64,000 nucleotides of DNA from an uncultured Pseudodesulfovibrio sp. (GCF_963675635.1 NZ_OY776488.1:62001-126000), one strand, 5' to 3'. Positions 1-9,263 are shown, counted from the stretch's first letter. The notes: generated from the letters alone by a model not told the origin. Made by a program: numbers and translations.

Positions 1-998
1 TTATAGTCCTGATTGATGTACGTCCGAAAATACAGGGCTTGTCTGTTGAGGTCGTAGACAGTTGTCCACTGGGTGTAATCGTGGCCTTTTTTACCGTCGG
101 AGCTGACGGATGACGTGATCCCTTTGGGAATGGAAAAGTTGGCTATAAGGTTCATCCCGAGAGTGACAGCGCCGTCAGCGTCAGCCGGTTGCAGTGCCGT
201 ATTGGCAAAAAAAGCCGCTCTGACAAAACGTGAGGGAGGTGTCATGTCTCCCGGCAATCCGAGAAGGCCGGTTCCTTCGCCCAGAGGGCGTATCGTGTAA
301 TCGCCGAGCTTGAATTGTTCAACATTGGCGGGCCGCAAGTTGATGTAATTGCGCAGATTGTCCAGATGCCATCCGAAGTACGGGGCATTGGTGACAACGC
401 CGACCGGGTTATCTGAAAGATGCAGTTTTCCGTCGATGTATTCAATGACGATTGCCTTGCCGGTTTTGTCCATCACGTACCAATGGGCGAGCGGGGTTGT
501 ATGTACTGTTTCAAGAGCCACCCCGGTCAGCTTCAGCGTGGACACACCGTCTTTGACTTCGGCAATTGTGGAGTAATTGCTGAGAATCCATGCGCACATG
601 TCCAGTTGGGCTATGGATTTTTGGTAGTCTGCGGGCGCTATTGTCGGAAAGTGGGTTTCGCCGGAGGTCATCCAGAATCCTGCGACATACAAGCTCTTTT
701 CATTCATGCCTTCAAGCGGGCGGTCCAGTCCAAAAGCGTTGGGGCCGACAAAGGCGTACTTGCTGGTCCATTGCATGCCTTTTTTCCCGTCAGGCGCCGA
801 AGCAGTCCATGACAGTCCCCGCGGGGTGACCATTATGTTTGATTCAGATGCAAAACCGAACTCAAGCGAACGGGCAAAAGCAACCGATCCGTCTTGCGCC
901 ATGACGCGCATGCCAGTGCAGGCCTGTGACCATTTGGGACAGGTCAGCAGTAAGACAAAGAGCAGAAATAGAGGAACATTGAAACGGGAGTGAGACAT
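1..998 (-). CDS. Choloylglycine hydrolase / penicillin acylase family protein, C-terminus cut by window edge
   Basis: About 331 residues are visible and no stop is reached before the window edge. The N-terminus is a signal peptide (MSHSRFNVPLFLLFVLLL...) ending just before QACTGMRV. In linear-amide Ntn hydrolases the new N-terminal Cys after processing is the nucleophile, so Cys27 or so is the likely catalytic residue. The family cleaves C-N amide bonds such as bile-salt conjugates, penicillin V or acyl-homoserine lactones. The substrate here cannot be read from sequence. A good ribosome site (AGGAAGG) precedes the ATG at 998. The protein is clearly related to the complete paralogue at 6709-7752: both have WTSKY, GMNEKxL and a matching C-terminal region. 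Comparison with that copy suggests only about 40-50 residues are missing. Confidence 0.82.
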   Translation of the reverse strand, partial: MSHSRFNVPLFLLFVLLLTCPKWSQACTGMRVMAQDGSVAFARSLEFGFASESNIMVTPRGLSWTASAPDGKKGMQWTSKYAFVGPNAFGLDRPLEGMNEKSLYVAGFWMTSGETHFPTIAPADYQKSIAQLDMCAWILSNYSTIAEVKDGVSTLKLTGVALETVHTTPLAHWYVMDKTGKAIVIEYIDGKLHLSDNPVGVVTNAPYFGWHLDNLRNYINLRPANVEQFKLGDYTIRPLGEGTGLLGLPGDMTPPSRFVRAAFFANTALQPADADGAVTLGMNLIANFSIPKGITSSVSSDGKKGHDYTQWTTVYDLNRQALYFRTYINQDY

Positions 999-1239
999 GT
1001 GATCCTTCCTTGGTAGACGAGTGTTGGCTTTTTTGATGTCAGCCAGGTTGGTTCTTGCGTATTTATACCAGTATCCGATATCACGTCGCTTTAAATAATT
1101 CTATTCTCAACTGGACTCTTTTCCCGTTGTTTTCGAGAACTGGACAGGCTTGTGGACGGGATGGTTCAATGGTAGGCGGAACGCAGGAAAACCATGGACA
1201 AGGCTAAGACAGCCCTGTTCGAGAGGCATATAGGATGCA

Positions 1240-1710
1240 ATGATGACCCCAGCTATTGATAAGGCGAAGAAAGCCGGTATCACTTTTTTTGTGCATGAAT
1301 ATGAGCATGATCCAGCCGCGGAATCGTATGGCATGGAGGCGGCTGAAAAATTGAAGATTGTGCCTGAAAGGGTGTTCAAAACCCTTGTTGTCAGCAGTGG
1401 CGGAAAGGATCTGACCGTGGCGGTCCTGCCAGTTTCAAAACATCTGGATATGAAGCTGTTGGCCAAGGCCGTCGGTGTGAAAAAAGTGGGAATGGCCGAA
1501 ATCGGGCTGGTGGAGAGGGTGACCGGCTACGTTGTCGGCGGCGTGAGTCCTCTCGGTCAGAAGAAACAACTTAAAACCGTCATCGATTCTTCGGCCGAAG
1601 CGTATGCGACCATATTCGTGAGCGGTGGCCGGAGAGGCGTGGATATCGAGCTCTCCCCGGACGACCTTGCAAAGCTGACGCGTGCTGATTTTGCTTCGGT
1701 CGCCAAGTAA
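1240..1710 (+). CDS. ybaK: YbaK/EbsC-type aminoacyl-tRNA deacylase (Cys-tRNA(Pro) editing)
   Basis: A cytosolic protein of 155-156 residues with the typical YbaK length and fold. The family hydrolyses mischarged Cys-tRNA(Pro) in trans after prolyl-tRNA synthetase. Recognisable stretches are the N-terminal FxVHEYEHDP region, the VFKTLVV strand, and the PVSKHLDMKLLAKAVG helix found in YbaK proteins. The GGVSPLGQKK segment near residue 105 is the conserved family glycine loop. Two adjacent ATG codons (1240 and 1243) both fit as start. It converges with the histidine kinase gene at 1734 with only 23 bp between the stops and no obvious terminator hairpin there. Deacylase versus a related editing activity (prolyl or alanyl) is not resolved by sequence alone. 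Confidence 0.85.
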   Translation: MMTPAIDKAKKAGITFFVHEYEHDPAAESYGMEAAEKLKIVPERVFKTLVVSSGGKDLTVAVLPVSKHLDMKLLAKAVGVKKVGMAEIGLVERVTGYVVGGVSPLGQKKQLKTVIDSSAEAYATIFVSGGRRGVDIELSPDDLAKLTRADFASVAK

Positions 1711-1733
1711 TTTCGTTCTGCATTGTTGTGCTT

Positions 1734-3443
1734 TTATTCGAGTTCAGCATCGTCCAATAAAGGCAGAGTCAACTGCACCATGGTACTCCATTCAGTGTGC
1801 CCAGGAACAGGCGATATGATGAAGAATTCACCGTGAAATATTTGTACGACCCGCTTGGCTTTGGCGAGGCCGAGGCCGGTTCCATGGGGCTTTGTCGAAA
1901 AGAAAGGTTCCATTACATGGTTGAAAATCTCTTTGTCGATACCACTGCCTGAATCACAGAAGGTGAGTGTATAGCATCTCTCGCTCGGGGTTTCGAATCT
2001 GCCAGCACATTCCTTGTCTGTTTTCCATTTGCCGATTATTTCGATGGAAATGGTGTCGCCTTTTCTGGCCTCCAAAGCATTGGTCAGGATTTCATGAATG
2101 CATTTGCTTATGAGAGCCTTGTCCATGGGCAGGGTGACCGGCTCAATGCTTATGTGCCAATTGACGGCTTTTTCCGGTGGATTCACGAGATCCATAGCTG
2201 TCGAGCGGACGCTCTTTATCAGGGTTTCAAGATCAAAGGGGGTCGTTTGAGTCGGGATGATATCGATGTAATCCCGTACCGATGCGACCAGATTTTCCAG
2301 GTCCTGGCAACAATCCATGATCGTCCCCAGGTGCTCGACCATGCCTTCGTCTTCCGGGAGCTTTCGTTTCAGCAGGTTGGCGTTGCCGCCGATTCCGAGG
2401 AGCGGGTTGCGAATCTGGTGGGCGATGGAGTCAGCGAGCTGTCGGAGAGATTCTTCCCGCTCTGTATCTATCAGCCTGGTCCGTTTGGCCCTTTCTATTC
2501 TGCGCTCCATGCGTTGCTTCAGACGGAATGCCAGGATGAGCAACACCCCCGCCATTGCCGTGAGGTATGTCAAACTGGCGATGAGCGTCTTTCGTATGCT
2601 GTCGTCCACCATGTCGGACCAAGGAACGAGGACAATCAGTTCCCACGGCTTTCCGGGAATACGCTGTTCTCTGAGTAAATATTGTGTTTGGTCGATTTCG
2701 ATCCACTTGGCTCCCAGGCTTGTTCCTGTGGCTGTGTCCAGTTGAGCGAGTGGAGCACCCTTGTACAAGCGGCCTTTGCGGGCGGTTTTCAGCAGGTTCT
2801 CGGGCAAAGGCTCGAGTGTCTTATTGATCCAGTCGGCTCGGCTCGAAAGAACAATGACGCCATTCGGGTCTTTGGCCATGACGATATTGTTTGAGCTTTT
2901 CCAAGCGTTCTGCAGCTCCGATAATTGAAATTTTACGACCGCGACGCCTACGATGGTGTTGTTCAACATAATGGGGTGAGAGAGATAATATCCGGGAATG
3001 CCGCTTGTGGCACCGATGGCGTACATGGAGCCTTCCCTGCCTTCCATGGCCCGTTGAAAGTAGGGGCGAAAACTATAGTTGTTACCAACGAAACTGTCGG
3101 GTTCGTCATAGTTGCTTGATGCGATAGTGGTGCCTTGTTTGTCCATGATGTAGACGACGGATGCACCTGAACGCACCTGGATTGCCTTGATCAATATATT
3201 CGCCGTGAGTTGGTCTGTGCGGTTTTCAAAGAGTCTCAGGATCGTCCTGTCTTTAGACACAGAGAAGGGGAGGTGTTTGAACTTGTTTATTTTATCAAGA
3301 AAAATCTGTTGATATGCCTCGAGCTGAATATCAGTGTTGCGCCAAGCCTTGTTGATCTGACGATGCATTGACACGAAATAGGTGGACAGAATGATAGTTC
3401 CTCCTGTCACGAGGCAGAAGAGTATCAAAATGAGGCGTTTCAT
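1734..3443 (-). CDS. Membrane sensor histidine kinase, DctB-like architecture
   Basis: 569 residues. TM1 is at about 5-25, a periplasmic dCache-type sensor at about 30-280, and TM2 at about 287-306. Next come a short coiled-coil linker, a HisKA domain with phospho-acceptor His342 (IAHQIRNPLLG), and a HATPase domain with DSGSGID and GTGLGLA boxes. There is no HAMP domain, as in DctB-type sensors, which detect C4-dicarboxylates. Ligand identity is not readable here. A strong ribosome site (GGGGAGGGG) precedes the ATG. No response regulator is adjacent, so it is an orphan kinase in this window. Next to it, transcribed in the opposite direction, lies methylglyoxal synthase. Confidence 0.88.
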   Translation of the reverse strand: MKRLILILFCLVTGGTIILSTYFVSMHRQINKAWRNTDIQLEAYQQIFLDKINKFKHLPFSVSKDRTILRLFENRTDQLTANILIKAIQVRSGASVVYIMDKQGTTIASSNYDEPDSFVGNNYSFRPYFQRAMEGREGSMYAIGATSGIPGYYLSHPIMLNNTIVGVAVVKFQLSELQNAWKSSNNIVMAKDPNGVIVLSSRADWINKTLEPLPENLLKTARKGRLYKGAPLAQLDTATGTSLGAKWIEIDQTQYLLREQRIPGKPWELIVLVPWSDMVDDSIRKTLIASLTYLTAMAGVLLILAFRLKQRMERRIERAKRTRLIDTEREESLRQLADSIAHQIRNPLLGIGGNANLLKRKLPEDEGMVEHLGTIMDCCQDLENLVASVRDYIDIIPTQTTPFDLETLIKSVRSTAMDLVNPPEKAVNWHISIEPVTLPMDKALISKCIHEILTNALEARKGDTISIEIIGKWKTDKECAGRFETPSERCYTLTFCDSGSGIDKEIFNHVMEPFFSTKPHGTGLGLAKAKRVVQIFHGEFFIISPVPGHTEWSTMVQLTLPLLDDAELE

Positions 3444-3711
3444 GTTTTCCCCTCCCCTCTACTCAAGGCTTTCTGACCACAGACCGCCGTCGAAATTGAA
3501 AAGAGTCCTATTCCTTTGAGCATACAGATTATTCCCGGGAGTGCAACGGAACTGTGGCGTGTCAAAGGGAATGCGCTTTCGTGGCACTCATTCATTGGTT
3601 ATTAATTGAAGGTGTACCAAAATGGTTCTTGAGGTGCTTTAATGAAAGGTGCAGAATACTCCCCGGCATGAAAACTGGTACTATTGCAAAGAGCTACGCT
3701 CTGGAGTTGCT

Positions 3712-4191
3712 ATGGACAAAATAAAAAATATTGCGGTTGTGGCCCATGATAATTGTAAGGGTGAGCTGCTGGACTTTATTGACTGTAATCGCGGTGTGAT
3801 GGGTGAACATAACCTGATTGCCACAGGAACAACCGGCCGAATGGTGGAGATATTGTTCAGGGAAAGAACATCGCAGAACGGAGATAAGAATGCCCAAAAA
3901 AAGGTGACTCGGTTGAAATCCGGGCCATTGGGCGGGGATCAGCAGATGGGAGCGCTGATCGCTGACGGCAAAGTCGATATTCTCATCTTTTTTTGGGACC
4001 CCATGGAGCCCCAGCCGCATGATGTTGATGTAAAGGCCCTGCTTCGTTTGGCTGTCCTGTATAACATCCCGACAGCCAGTAATCGTTCGTCAGCCGAATT
4101 CCTTATCTCATCCGCCTTTTTTGACCATGAATTCAGCATCAAGAAAAGTGAATTTTTTGAATATGCCAATAGGGATGTGCAGGAAGTTTAG
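3712..4191 (+). CDS. mgsA: Methylglyoxal synthase
   Basis: Converts dihydroxyacetone phosphate to methylglyoxal and phosphate, a glycolysis bypass. The family signature is complete: VVAHDNCK with the N-terminal His, the ATGTTGRMVE phosphate loop, SGPLGGDQQ with the catalytic-region Asp, and FFWDPMEPQPHDVD with the conserved Asp/His. The reading frame is open from 3649, but the ATG at 3712 is chosen. It has GGAG at -9 and gives 159 residues, close to the family length, with the first strand (KNIAVVAHD) right at the N-terminus. It ends 12 bp before a strong bidirectional terminator. Confidence 0.93.
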   Translation: MDKIKNIAVVAHDNCKGELLDFIDCNRGVMGEHNLIATGTTGRMVEILFRERTSQNGDKNAQKKVTRLKSGPLGGDQQMGALIADGKVDILIFFWDPMEPQPHDVDVKALLRLAVLYNIPTASNRSSAEFLISSAFFDHEFSIKKSEFFEYANRDVQEV

Positions 4192-4203
4192 ATGTGAGCG
4201 TTT

Positions 4204-4243
4204 AAAAAAAGACTTGGAAGGTTTTCCTTCCAAGTCTTTTTTT
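4204..4243. terminator. Strong bidirectional intrinsic terminator
   Basis: GACTTGGAAGG and CCTTCCAAGTC form a perfect stem with a 3-4 nt loop. A run of seven A lies on one side and eight T on the other. It sits between the convergent stops of mgsA (4191) and the lipoprotein gene (4248), so it can end both transcripts. Confidence 0.9.
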
Positions 4244-4247
4244 TGTC

Positions 4248-5903
4248 CTAATTATTTGCATCTGTTCTATACGTATAAACAAAATTTCCTTTGTCACAGT
4301 TCCAGTTGGTGTAGACAATATCCAGTTCGGGCGAGACAGTGAACGTTATCTGTACTTTGTTGCCTATCCGCAAGGGTGCGGCGAAGGAAACCCAGCTTCG
4401 TCCCGGGATACCTGTATAGTCCTTGCCAGCCTGGAGCTGCACCCAGCCGCTGGCCTGACTCCATCGTTTGACCATGGTGATTTCTTCGACAATCTGCGGT
4501 CCGACATAGAATACGGACTGTCCGTCCTGCCCTTCTCCCCATATGCTGTCGTTAACCGTGGCTTCATAGGTGCCCTGTGCGACGGCTTTTTTGTCCAGAT
4601 CGGCAAGGTCAATGGCTTCGATGATCGAGGTGAACTGGTCGGACGAACTCCAATCCCAGGTGTCCGGATACGTCGAGCCGTTGCCGAGATAGACGAGCAG
4701 GGTTCCGGCGAGTTCGTTACGTCCCGGTGGATTCCAGCGGTGGGTGATGAGGTCGAGATTGCCGTCCTGATTCAGGTCGGCCATGCGGATGGCAGAACCC
4801 CAGCCGCCGTATTTTGATGTCCAGGTGGGCCAACTGGTGCGCGGTTCGTACTGGATCACGAAAGGTGACAGGAAACGGTAGAGCGAGAAGCCGCCGCGTC
4901 CTTTGCCCATGTAGCAATTGGAGGAGGCGGCAATGGTGGGTACTGTGTCCGGCTGTGCCGGAGCCTTGTGGATGGATGGCGCGTAGTCAATGCCGTTGCC
5001 GTAGTAGTTCTGGTCTTCGGAGGTCCATCCCGGCGTTGTGGACGGAGTGGTCCCGAGTTTGCCGAGGTAAAGGCGGATCGGTGCAGAATCAAAAAGTACA
5101 TCCATGAGTCCGTCCATATTCACATCACCGAAAGTCACGGCCATGGACACGAAAGAGTCGGCTGTCAGCCAGACAGAGCCGGGCTGATTGGAGTACTGGC
5201 CGTTTTGATTGATATAGATACGGTTTTGTACTTTGAACGGGGGTTGTGGATTATCGGCGCGAATGCTCTTTTTGGAGTCCGTGCGGTTGGCTTTCGCCTT
5301 TCTTGAGCATTCCTGTGTGGCGAAACTTTCTACTTCAGGGATCGGTTCTCCGCAGGCTACTGCCAGATCCAGATCGCCATCGCCATCTATATCGCCCAAA
5401 GCGCAGCCAAAGGACGGGTAGCCGGTATCAGTAAAGGTCGGCAGGGGGTTCAGCGTCCCGCGCTGGTTGTAGTAGACCTTGATTCCGCCTTTTTCATATT
5501 CCAGCCCTTTTCCGAGAAAGACCGAGACCACAACATCATTGAATCCGTCGCCGTCGATGTCGCCCACGGCGAGAGTGCCGTGATGGTCTGTGTCGCCGGA
5601 AATCCAGTCAGGTGTTTCAGGGAAAGTCCCGTCCTGGCGGTTCAAATACACGGTGACATGTTGCAGGGCTTTGTCATTGCCGCTGGAGACCACCATGTCC
5701 TTGAAGCCGTCGCCATTGATGTCGGCAAGGGCCAACCCCGTGCCGAAATCTCCGCCTTCCTGTCCGGGAAAGAAGGGGTCGGTGGAGAAAGTAGGCGTGG
5801 CTGAGTATGGCAGGAGTGTCTGTTTCGTTTCGGAGCAGGAAGCCGATGGCAGTGCAGTGATGATTATCAAAGTGAGAAGAAGACGAGAGCAGGCAGTTTT
5901 CAT
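4248..5903 (-). CDS. FG-GAP/VCBS-repeat lipoprotein, probable beta-propeller
   Basis: 551 residues. The N-terminal hydrophobic segment ends in PSASC, a plausible lipobox that would anchor the protein to a membrane through Cys23. At least five Ca-binding-type repeats follow: DINGDGFKD, DIDGDGFND, DIDGDGDLD, DVNMDGLMD and DLNQDGNLD. They are spread over about residues 62-390, as in integrin-like FG-GAP beta-propellers. The C-terminal 150 residues form a separate beta-rich domain. FG-GAP propellers bind ligands or partners outside the cytoplasm. No catalytic motif is visible. GGAGG precedes the ATG. No co-transcribed neighbour: it is flanked by terminator and promoter regions. Confidence 0.8.
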   Translation of the reverse strand: MKTACSRLLLTLIIITALPSASCSETKQTLLPYSATPTFSTDPFFPGQEGGDFGTGLALADINGDGFKDMVVSSGNDKALQHVTVYLNRQDGTFPETPDWISGDTDHHGTLAVGDIDGDGFNDVVVSVFLGKGLEYEKGGIKVYYNQRGTLNPLPTFTDTGYPSFGCALGDIDGDGDLDLAVACGEPIPEVESFATQECSRKAKANRTDSKKSIRADNPQPPFKVQNRIYINQNGQYSNQPGSVWLTADSFVSMAVTFGDVNMDGLMDVLFDSAPIRLYLGKLGTTPSTTPGWTSEDQNYYGNGIDYAPSIHKAPAQPDTVPTIAASSNCYMGKGRGGFSLYRFLSPFVIQYEPRTSWPTWTSKYGGWGSAIRMADLNQDGNLDLITHRWNPPGRNELAGTLLVYLGNGSTYPDTWDWSSSDQFTSIIEAIDLADLDKKAVAQGTYEATVNDSIWGEGQDGQSVFYVGPQIVEEITMVKRWSQASGWVQLQAGKDYTGIPGRSWVSFAAPLRIGNKVQITFTVSPELDIVYTNWNCDKGNFVYTYRTDANN

Positions 5904-6006
5904 GAAAACCTCCGAGCAGTGTGTGACATGGGTTCAACAGTTTTACTGACCCCTTACACTGTCAAACTCCCTATCACAAGATGCGGGCCTGATTCTCTCG
6001 TTCCCA

Positions 6007-6576
6007 TTAAATGGAAGACTTGATTCGATCGAGAATCCAGTGAAACCACCGCTCGTACCCCTCACCGTCGTAGTTCTCGGACAATGGGTTCATGAAGCCG
6101 TGCCCGTATGGAACAACATGGCATTTCGTCATTGGTTTCCCTTGCAGTGATTGAACGACGCATTGCACATCGAAATGGGATTCATGATCCGGAAAAATCA
6201 ATTCGACAGGCACGGTGGGAACCGCGTCGAGCATGGTACGGATTGATGAACCGTAGAAACAGAGAGCGCCGGGAATCGTATGCGCTTGCTCTTGGCAGAC
6301 AGCTTGCCATACGGCTCCGGCTCCGGCGCTGAATCCGATAAGGTACACTGGCTCCTGGGCCTCGGAGACTGCGTGGCACACTCTTCGGGCATATTCATCA
6401 TGCCCGCATTGCGTGATGAATGCAGCGTATGCTTCCTGTTCGTTTCCGAACTTCCGGTCGTGCCCGTCATACGGATCAATCACAGTGACCGCATGTGAGG
6501 CACGGTCAAAAGCCTCAGCCATCAAATCGACATGGGCAGTGCGGCCCCATATTTCTGTGACAAGGATAATCTGCAT
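6007..6576 (-). CDS. Dienelactone-hydrolase-like alpha/beta hydrolase
   Basis: 189 residues, near the size of small dienelactone hydrolases. The nucleophile elbow reads GFSAG (Ser near residue 100). A later acidic residue in IFPDHESHF and the His in PYGHGFMNP complete a plausible catalytic triad. It lacks a signal peptide and is expected in the cytosol. The ribosome site GGGAGG is good. It lies 130 bp downstream of the Ntn hydrolase gene at 6709 on the same strand, but a long hairpin separates them. The substrate is unknown. Other esterase or thioesterase activity is possible. Confidence 0.75.
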   Translation of the reverse strand: MQIILVTEIWGRTAHVDLMAEAFDRASHAVTVIDPYDGHDRKFGNEQEAYAAFITQCGHDEYARRVCHAVSEAQEPVYLIGFSAGAGAVWQAVCQEQAHTIPGALCFYGSSIRTMLDAVPTVPVELIFPDHESHFDVQCVVQSLQGKPMTKCHVVPYGHGFMNPLSENYDGEGYERWFHWILDRIKSSI

Positions 6577-6651
6577 ATAACCCTCCCATTATCCGGGCGG
6601 TTGTAACTGCTCTTGAAACAGGCGGCAACACCGTGAGAGTGTGATCAAATG

Positions 6652-6691
6652 ACGGATGCCCCGGAAGAATCATTGTTTCCGGGGCATCCGT
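6652..6691 (-). terminator. Hairpin downstream of the Ntn hydrolase gene
   Basis: A 15-bp perfect inverted repeat (arms 6652-6666 and 6677-6691, core GGATGCCCC/GGGGCATCC) lies 18 bp past the stop of the 6709-7752 gene. There is only a weak T-tract (CATTTGA) on the minus strand. It probably works as a terminator or as 3-prime-end protection. Confidence 0.6.
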
Positions 6692-6708
6692 TTGCGTTAT
6701 CGCGGATG

Positions 6709-7752
6709 TTAGTTCGTTGGTGACAGCCATTTGAAAGGCGTTGCCGGTACGAACTTGCCGGACACGTCCCCGGCAAATATCGGGTGTTCTTGCAGATTGA
6801 TCTTACGGGTTTTTAGCGACGAACTGAAATCGATCTTCTTCAGGTCGATCCAGAAGATATTGGGGGAAATGGCAGATTCGTAGTAATATACGAGATTCTT
6901 CTGGTCCGACACGGTTCGCCAGATGGTGGTAGAGATGTTCGGATGGTCCGGGGTGGTGATGCCCAGCGGAACGGATACGTTGCGGATGACGCTGAATGCG
7001 GCGGATACAGCCATGCGGTTGTCCTTGAACTTCGGCAGGGCGTTTACATAAAAGCTGGCACGAACATATCGGTCGCTGGCCCGGTTGGTGCCGGGCAGCA
7101 TGGTCAGGCCGCCTATCTGTTGCCAATAGTCATCCAGGGCAAGCTGCCTGTCATAAACGGGAGAGTTGGTCATGACTTTGAACTGCTTGCCATGATGGAT
7201 GGTCAGCTTCCCCTTGATGTATTCGAGAATGGCGGAATCTCCGGTCGAGTCTGAAACGGCCAGATGCAGGGTCGGGGCGGAACCGTTCGGGAATGTGGTG
7301 GCGACGATACGGAACGGTTCCTTGCGCAGGGCGTCCACGGTTTCACTGACCGTGGCATAGTTATCAAGCACATATTGCACCCATGCCGCCACGGACAAGC
7401 CGGGTTTCCCGCTGAGTTCTCCATATTCGGATTCGGACAGATAAAGCAGGTTGGCGACCAGTCCTTTTTCATTCATGCCGTCTGCCGAGCCTGCGTCGTA
7501 GCCGGAGATGATGATGCTTCCATATTTCGAAGTCCAACGGATGGATTCTTTTCCTACACCTCCATCGCGATCCATGCCTCGGGAGAAAGCCCAGATATCG
7601 CTGTGCAGATCTTCAAGCCAGTCCATGGAGCGACCGGTCAATACCTGACTGTCGTCAGCGGTATAGATGAAACGTGTGCAGGAAAGGGCTGGTGATGTCT
7701 GGATCAGCAGGGTCAGGATGGCTAAAGCAAATACGAATGTTTTTCGAAACAT
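6709..7752 (-). CDS. Choloylglycine hydrolase / penicillin acylase family protein (complete)
   Basis: 347 residues with a signal peptide (MFRKTFVFALAILTLLIQ...) followed by SCTRFIYTADD. The Cys after the Ala-Leu-Ser cleavage region is the expected Ntn nucleophile. Downstream, the Arg in LTGRSMDW, NEKGLVANLLYL and the Asn near TNSP are in the positions usual for the family. It should be a periplasmic amidohydrolase acting on linear amides. It shares WTSKYGS, GMNEK and a similar C-terminal region with the gene at 1-998. The two may be products of an old duplication with about 5.7 kb now between them. GGGAG precedes the ATG. Confidence 0.83.
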   Translation of the reverse strand: MFRKTFVFALAILTLLIQTSPALSCTRFIYTADDSQVLTGRSMDWLEDLHSDIWAFSRGMDRDGGVGKESIRWTSKYGSIIISGYDAGSADGMNEKGLVANLLYLSESEYGELSGKPGLSVAAWVQYVLDNYATVSETVDALRKEPFRIVATTFPNGSAPTLHLAVSDSTGDSAILEYIKGKLTIHHGKQFKVMTNSPVYDRQLALDDYWQQIGGLTMLPGTNRASDRYVRASFYVNALPKFKDNRMAVSAAFSVIRNVSVPLGITTPDHPNISTTIWRTVSDQKNLVYYYESAISPNIFWIDLKKIDFSSSLKTRKINLQEHPIFAGDVSGKFVPATPFKWLSPTN

Positions 7753-7986
7753 GTGTGAACTCCCTTATGAGGATTGATTGTCGCAAACATATAGTGTCCG
7801 TGTCTTATTATCAACTGGCTAGAATACTTGACGGTTGAAGGATGGAATTGATTTGAATCGGCCTGTGGATTTTTTTTGAAAAATCATACTCAGAGTTTCA
7901 TTTTAATGGAATACAGGCATTGGATTGTCTTTATAGCCTGAGGTGTTTTTTGTTTGCCGTGTCAGATTCTTTGTGAGGAGGTCGTC

Positions 7987-8907
7987 GTGAAACACTTACT
8001 GTTGATGTTTGTAATTGTGACTGTCTTTTTTTCAACAGGATTTACAAGCGGACATAAGTATTCTGAAGTGAAGACGAAAGAAAGGATGGAATTGAAATTT
8101 ATTCTCGTTAAGTCCAGTGACAAGGGTGTCCCTGCGATACCTTTGTTGGCTGCTGGAGCAAGTGTGTTGATTCAACAGGGGGTTGTATATCTCAAGGAGG
8201 CTAGTAAAAAGGAGTTTGCAAAATATATTGCGAGTTACGGAAAGAAGTTTGCTGGAAAGGATTTGTTGAATTTTATTTATCAAGACTTGACCAAAATACA
8301 ACTCACTCGATTTGTGACTGTAGATGGTTCTGAAGAAGCGGCGAGTTTTGTCTCACTCAATCTCAAAAAAACAGACGGCGGTGCGTTTTCCTTCACTTTA
8401 GATGACGCTTGGGTTCGGTATGCCAAATGCAAAATTTTCTACAAGGAAAATGCAAACAAAAAGATTCCGTATCCTCAAATTGATTTGACGGTAAAAGTAT
8501 CGATACAGTGTTATTGGCGTGATTCCACAGGGGCGCCAAGAAGTGACGCTCTCGGTACTTTGGAAATCCCGGTAAGGGGTGTGTATCTTACGGGTAATGG
8601 CTCGGGGGCCAGTAGGCTCGATTTGTGTCAGGCCATGTGCGAAGGGGAACCGGAGTGCGAAAATGAGTGTGTGCAAAGATCAGAGGAAGAAAGGACAATA
8701 GTTCATTCATGGTTTCCTCCGCTGCCGGTCAATTTTGCACGTCCAGGTCAATTGGATCAAATGGCTTTTATGCTGTCATTTTCAGTTGTTGAATATGATG
8801 ATTATGCTGAAATTGTGAAGAAACATGGAGCACTTTTAGGCAATGCAAGTGACGTCGCAGGCGCAATGTCGCAGAAGTTGCTAGAACTTCTTACAACCAC
8901 GCAGTGA
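7987..8907 (+). CDS. AT-rich exported protein of unknown function
   Basis: A 306-residue protein if the GTG at 7987 is used. That start has the ribosome site GAGGAGG five bases upstream and puts a clean signal peptide (MKHLLLMFVIVTVFFSTG) at the N-terminus. The mature part begins with a mixed helix/strand region (residues about 30-100). It also has a compact Cys cluster near residue 220 (CQAMCEGEPECENEC) that could form disulfides or bind metal. No family was recognised. Codon use is visibly richer in A/T than its neighbours, which suggests a different origin. A bidirectional terminator follows. Confidence 0.6.
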   Translation: MKHLLLMFVIVTVFFSTGFTSGHKYSEVKTKERMELKFILVKSSDKGVPAIPLLAAGASVLIQQGVVYLKEASKKEFAKYIASYGKKFAGKDLLNFIYQDLTKIQLTRFVTVDGSEEAASFVSLNLKKTDGGAFSFTLDDAWVRYAKCKIFYKENANKKIPYPQIDLTVKVSIQCYWRDSTGAPRSDALGTLEIPVRGVYLTGNGSGASRLDLCQAMCEGEPECENECVQRSEEERTIVHSWFPPLPVNFARPGQLDQMAFMLSFSVVEYDDYAEIVKKHGALLGNASDVAGAMSQKLLELLTTTQ

Positions 8908-8925
8908 TCAGATTGTAATATGTGT

Positions 8926-8963
8926 AAACGGGCTGGGAAGTAACCACTCCCCCCAGCCCGTTT
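8926..8963. terminator. Bidirectional terminator
   Basis: AAACGGGCTGGG and CCCAGCCCGTTT form a perfect 12-bp stem with a 14-nt loop between the convergent genes ending at 8907 and 8976. The T-tracts are short. Confidence 0.75.
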
Positions 8964-8975
8964 GTTCAGTAATAA

Positions 8976-9263
8976 TTATTCCAGCAGGCTTTCCAGCCCC
9001 GCAGCCGCCATGGTCGGAGTGAATTCCTGAATATCGTATCCCGCCAGCTTTTCGCGGTGGAATGGGTCTTTTGCTAAGATCGCGTCAAGTTCTTCACGTG
9101 ATTCGGTTTTGGCAAGAATTATTCCGCCTGTTCTGGGGTTCTTGCGACCGGAAATGAAGAAATGCCCGAGGGCGTATTCCTCTTTGAGGTAGGCAACGTG
9201 TTCATCCAGAAAACGGTCGATTTCATTGAGATCACAAATATAGGTCAACGAAACAATAAACAT
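8976..9263 (-). CDS. YCII-domain protein (YciI-like)
   Basis: 95 residues, a single YCII domain (MFIVSLTY..., then LDEHVAYLKE with the conserved His, GHFFISGRK, and DPFHREKLAGYDIQEFTP). The fold is ferredoxin-like with a conserved Asp/His pocket, and the roles of most members are unknown. The DPF and EF.P signatures are clear. GGAG precedes the ATG. It is monocistronic on its strand and follows the convergent terminator at 8926. Confidence 0.85.
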   Translation of the reverse strand: MFIVSLTYICDLNEIDRFLDEHVAYLKEEYALGHFFISGRKNPRTGGIILAKTESREELDAILAKDPFHREKLAGYDIQEFTPTMAAAGLESLLE

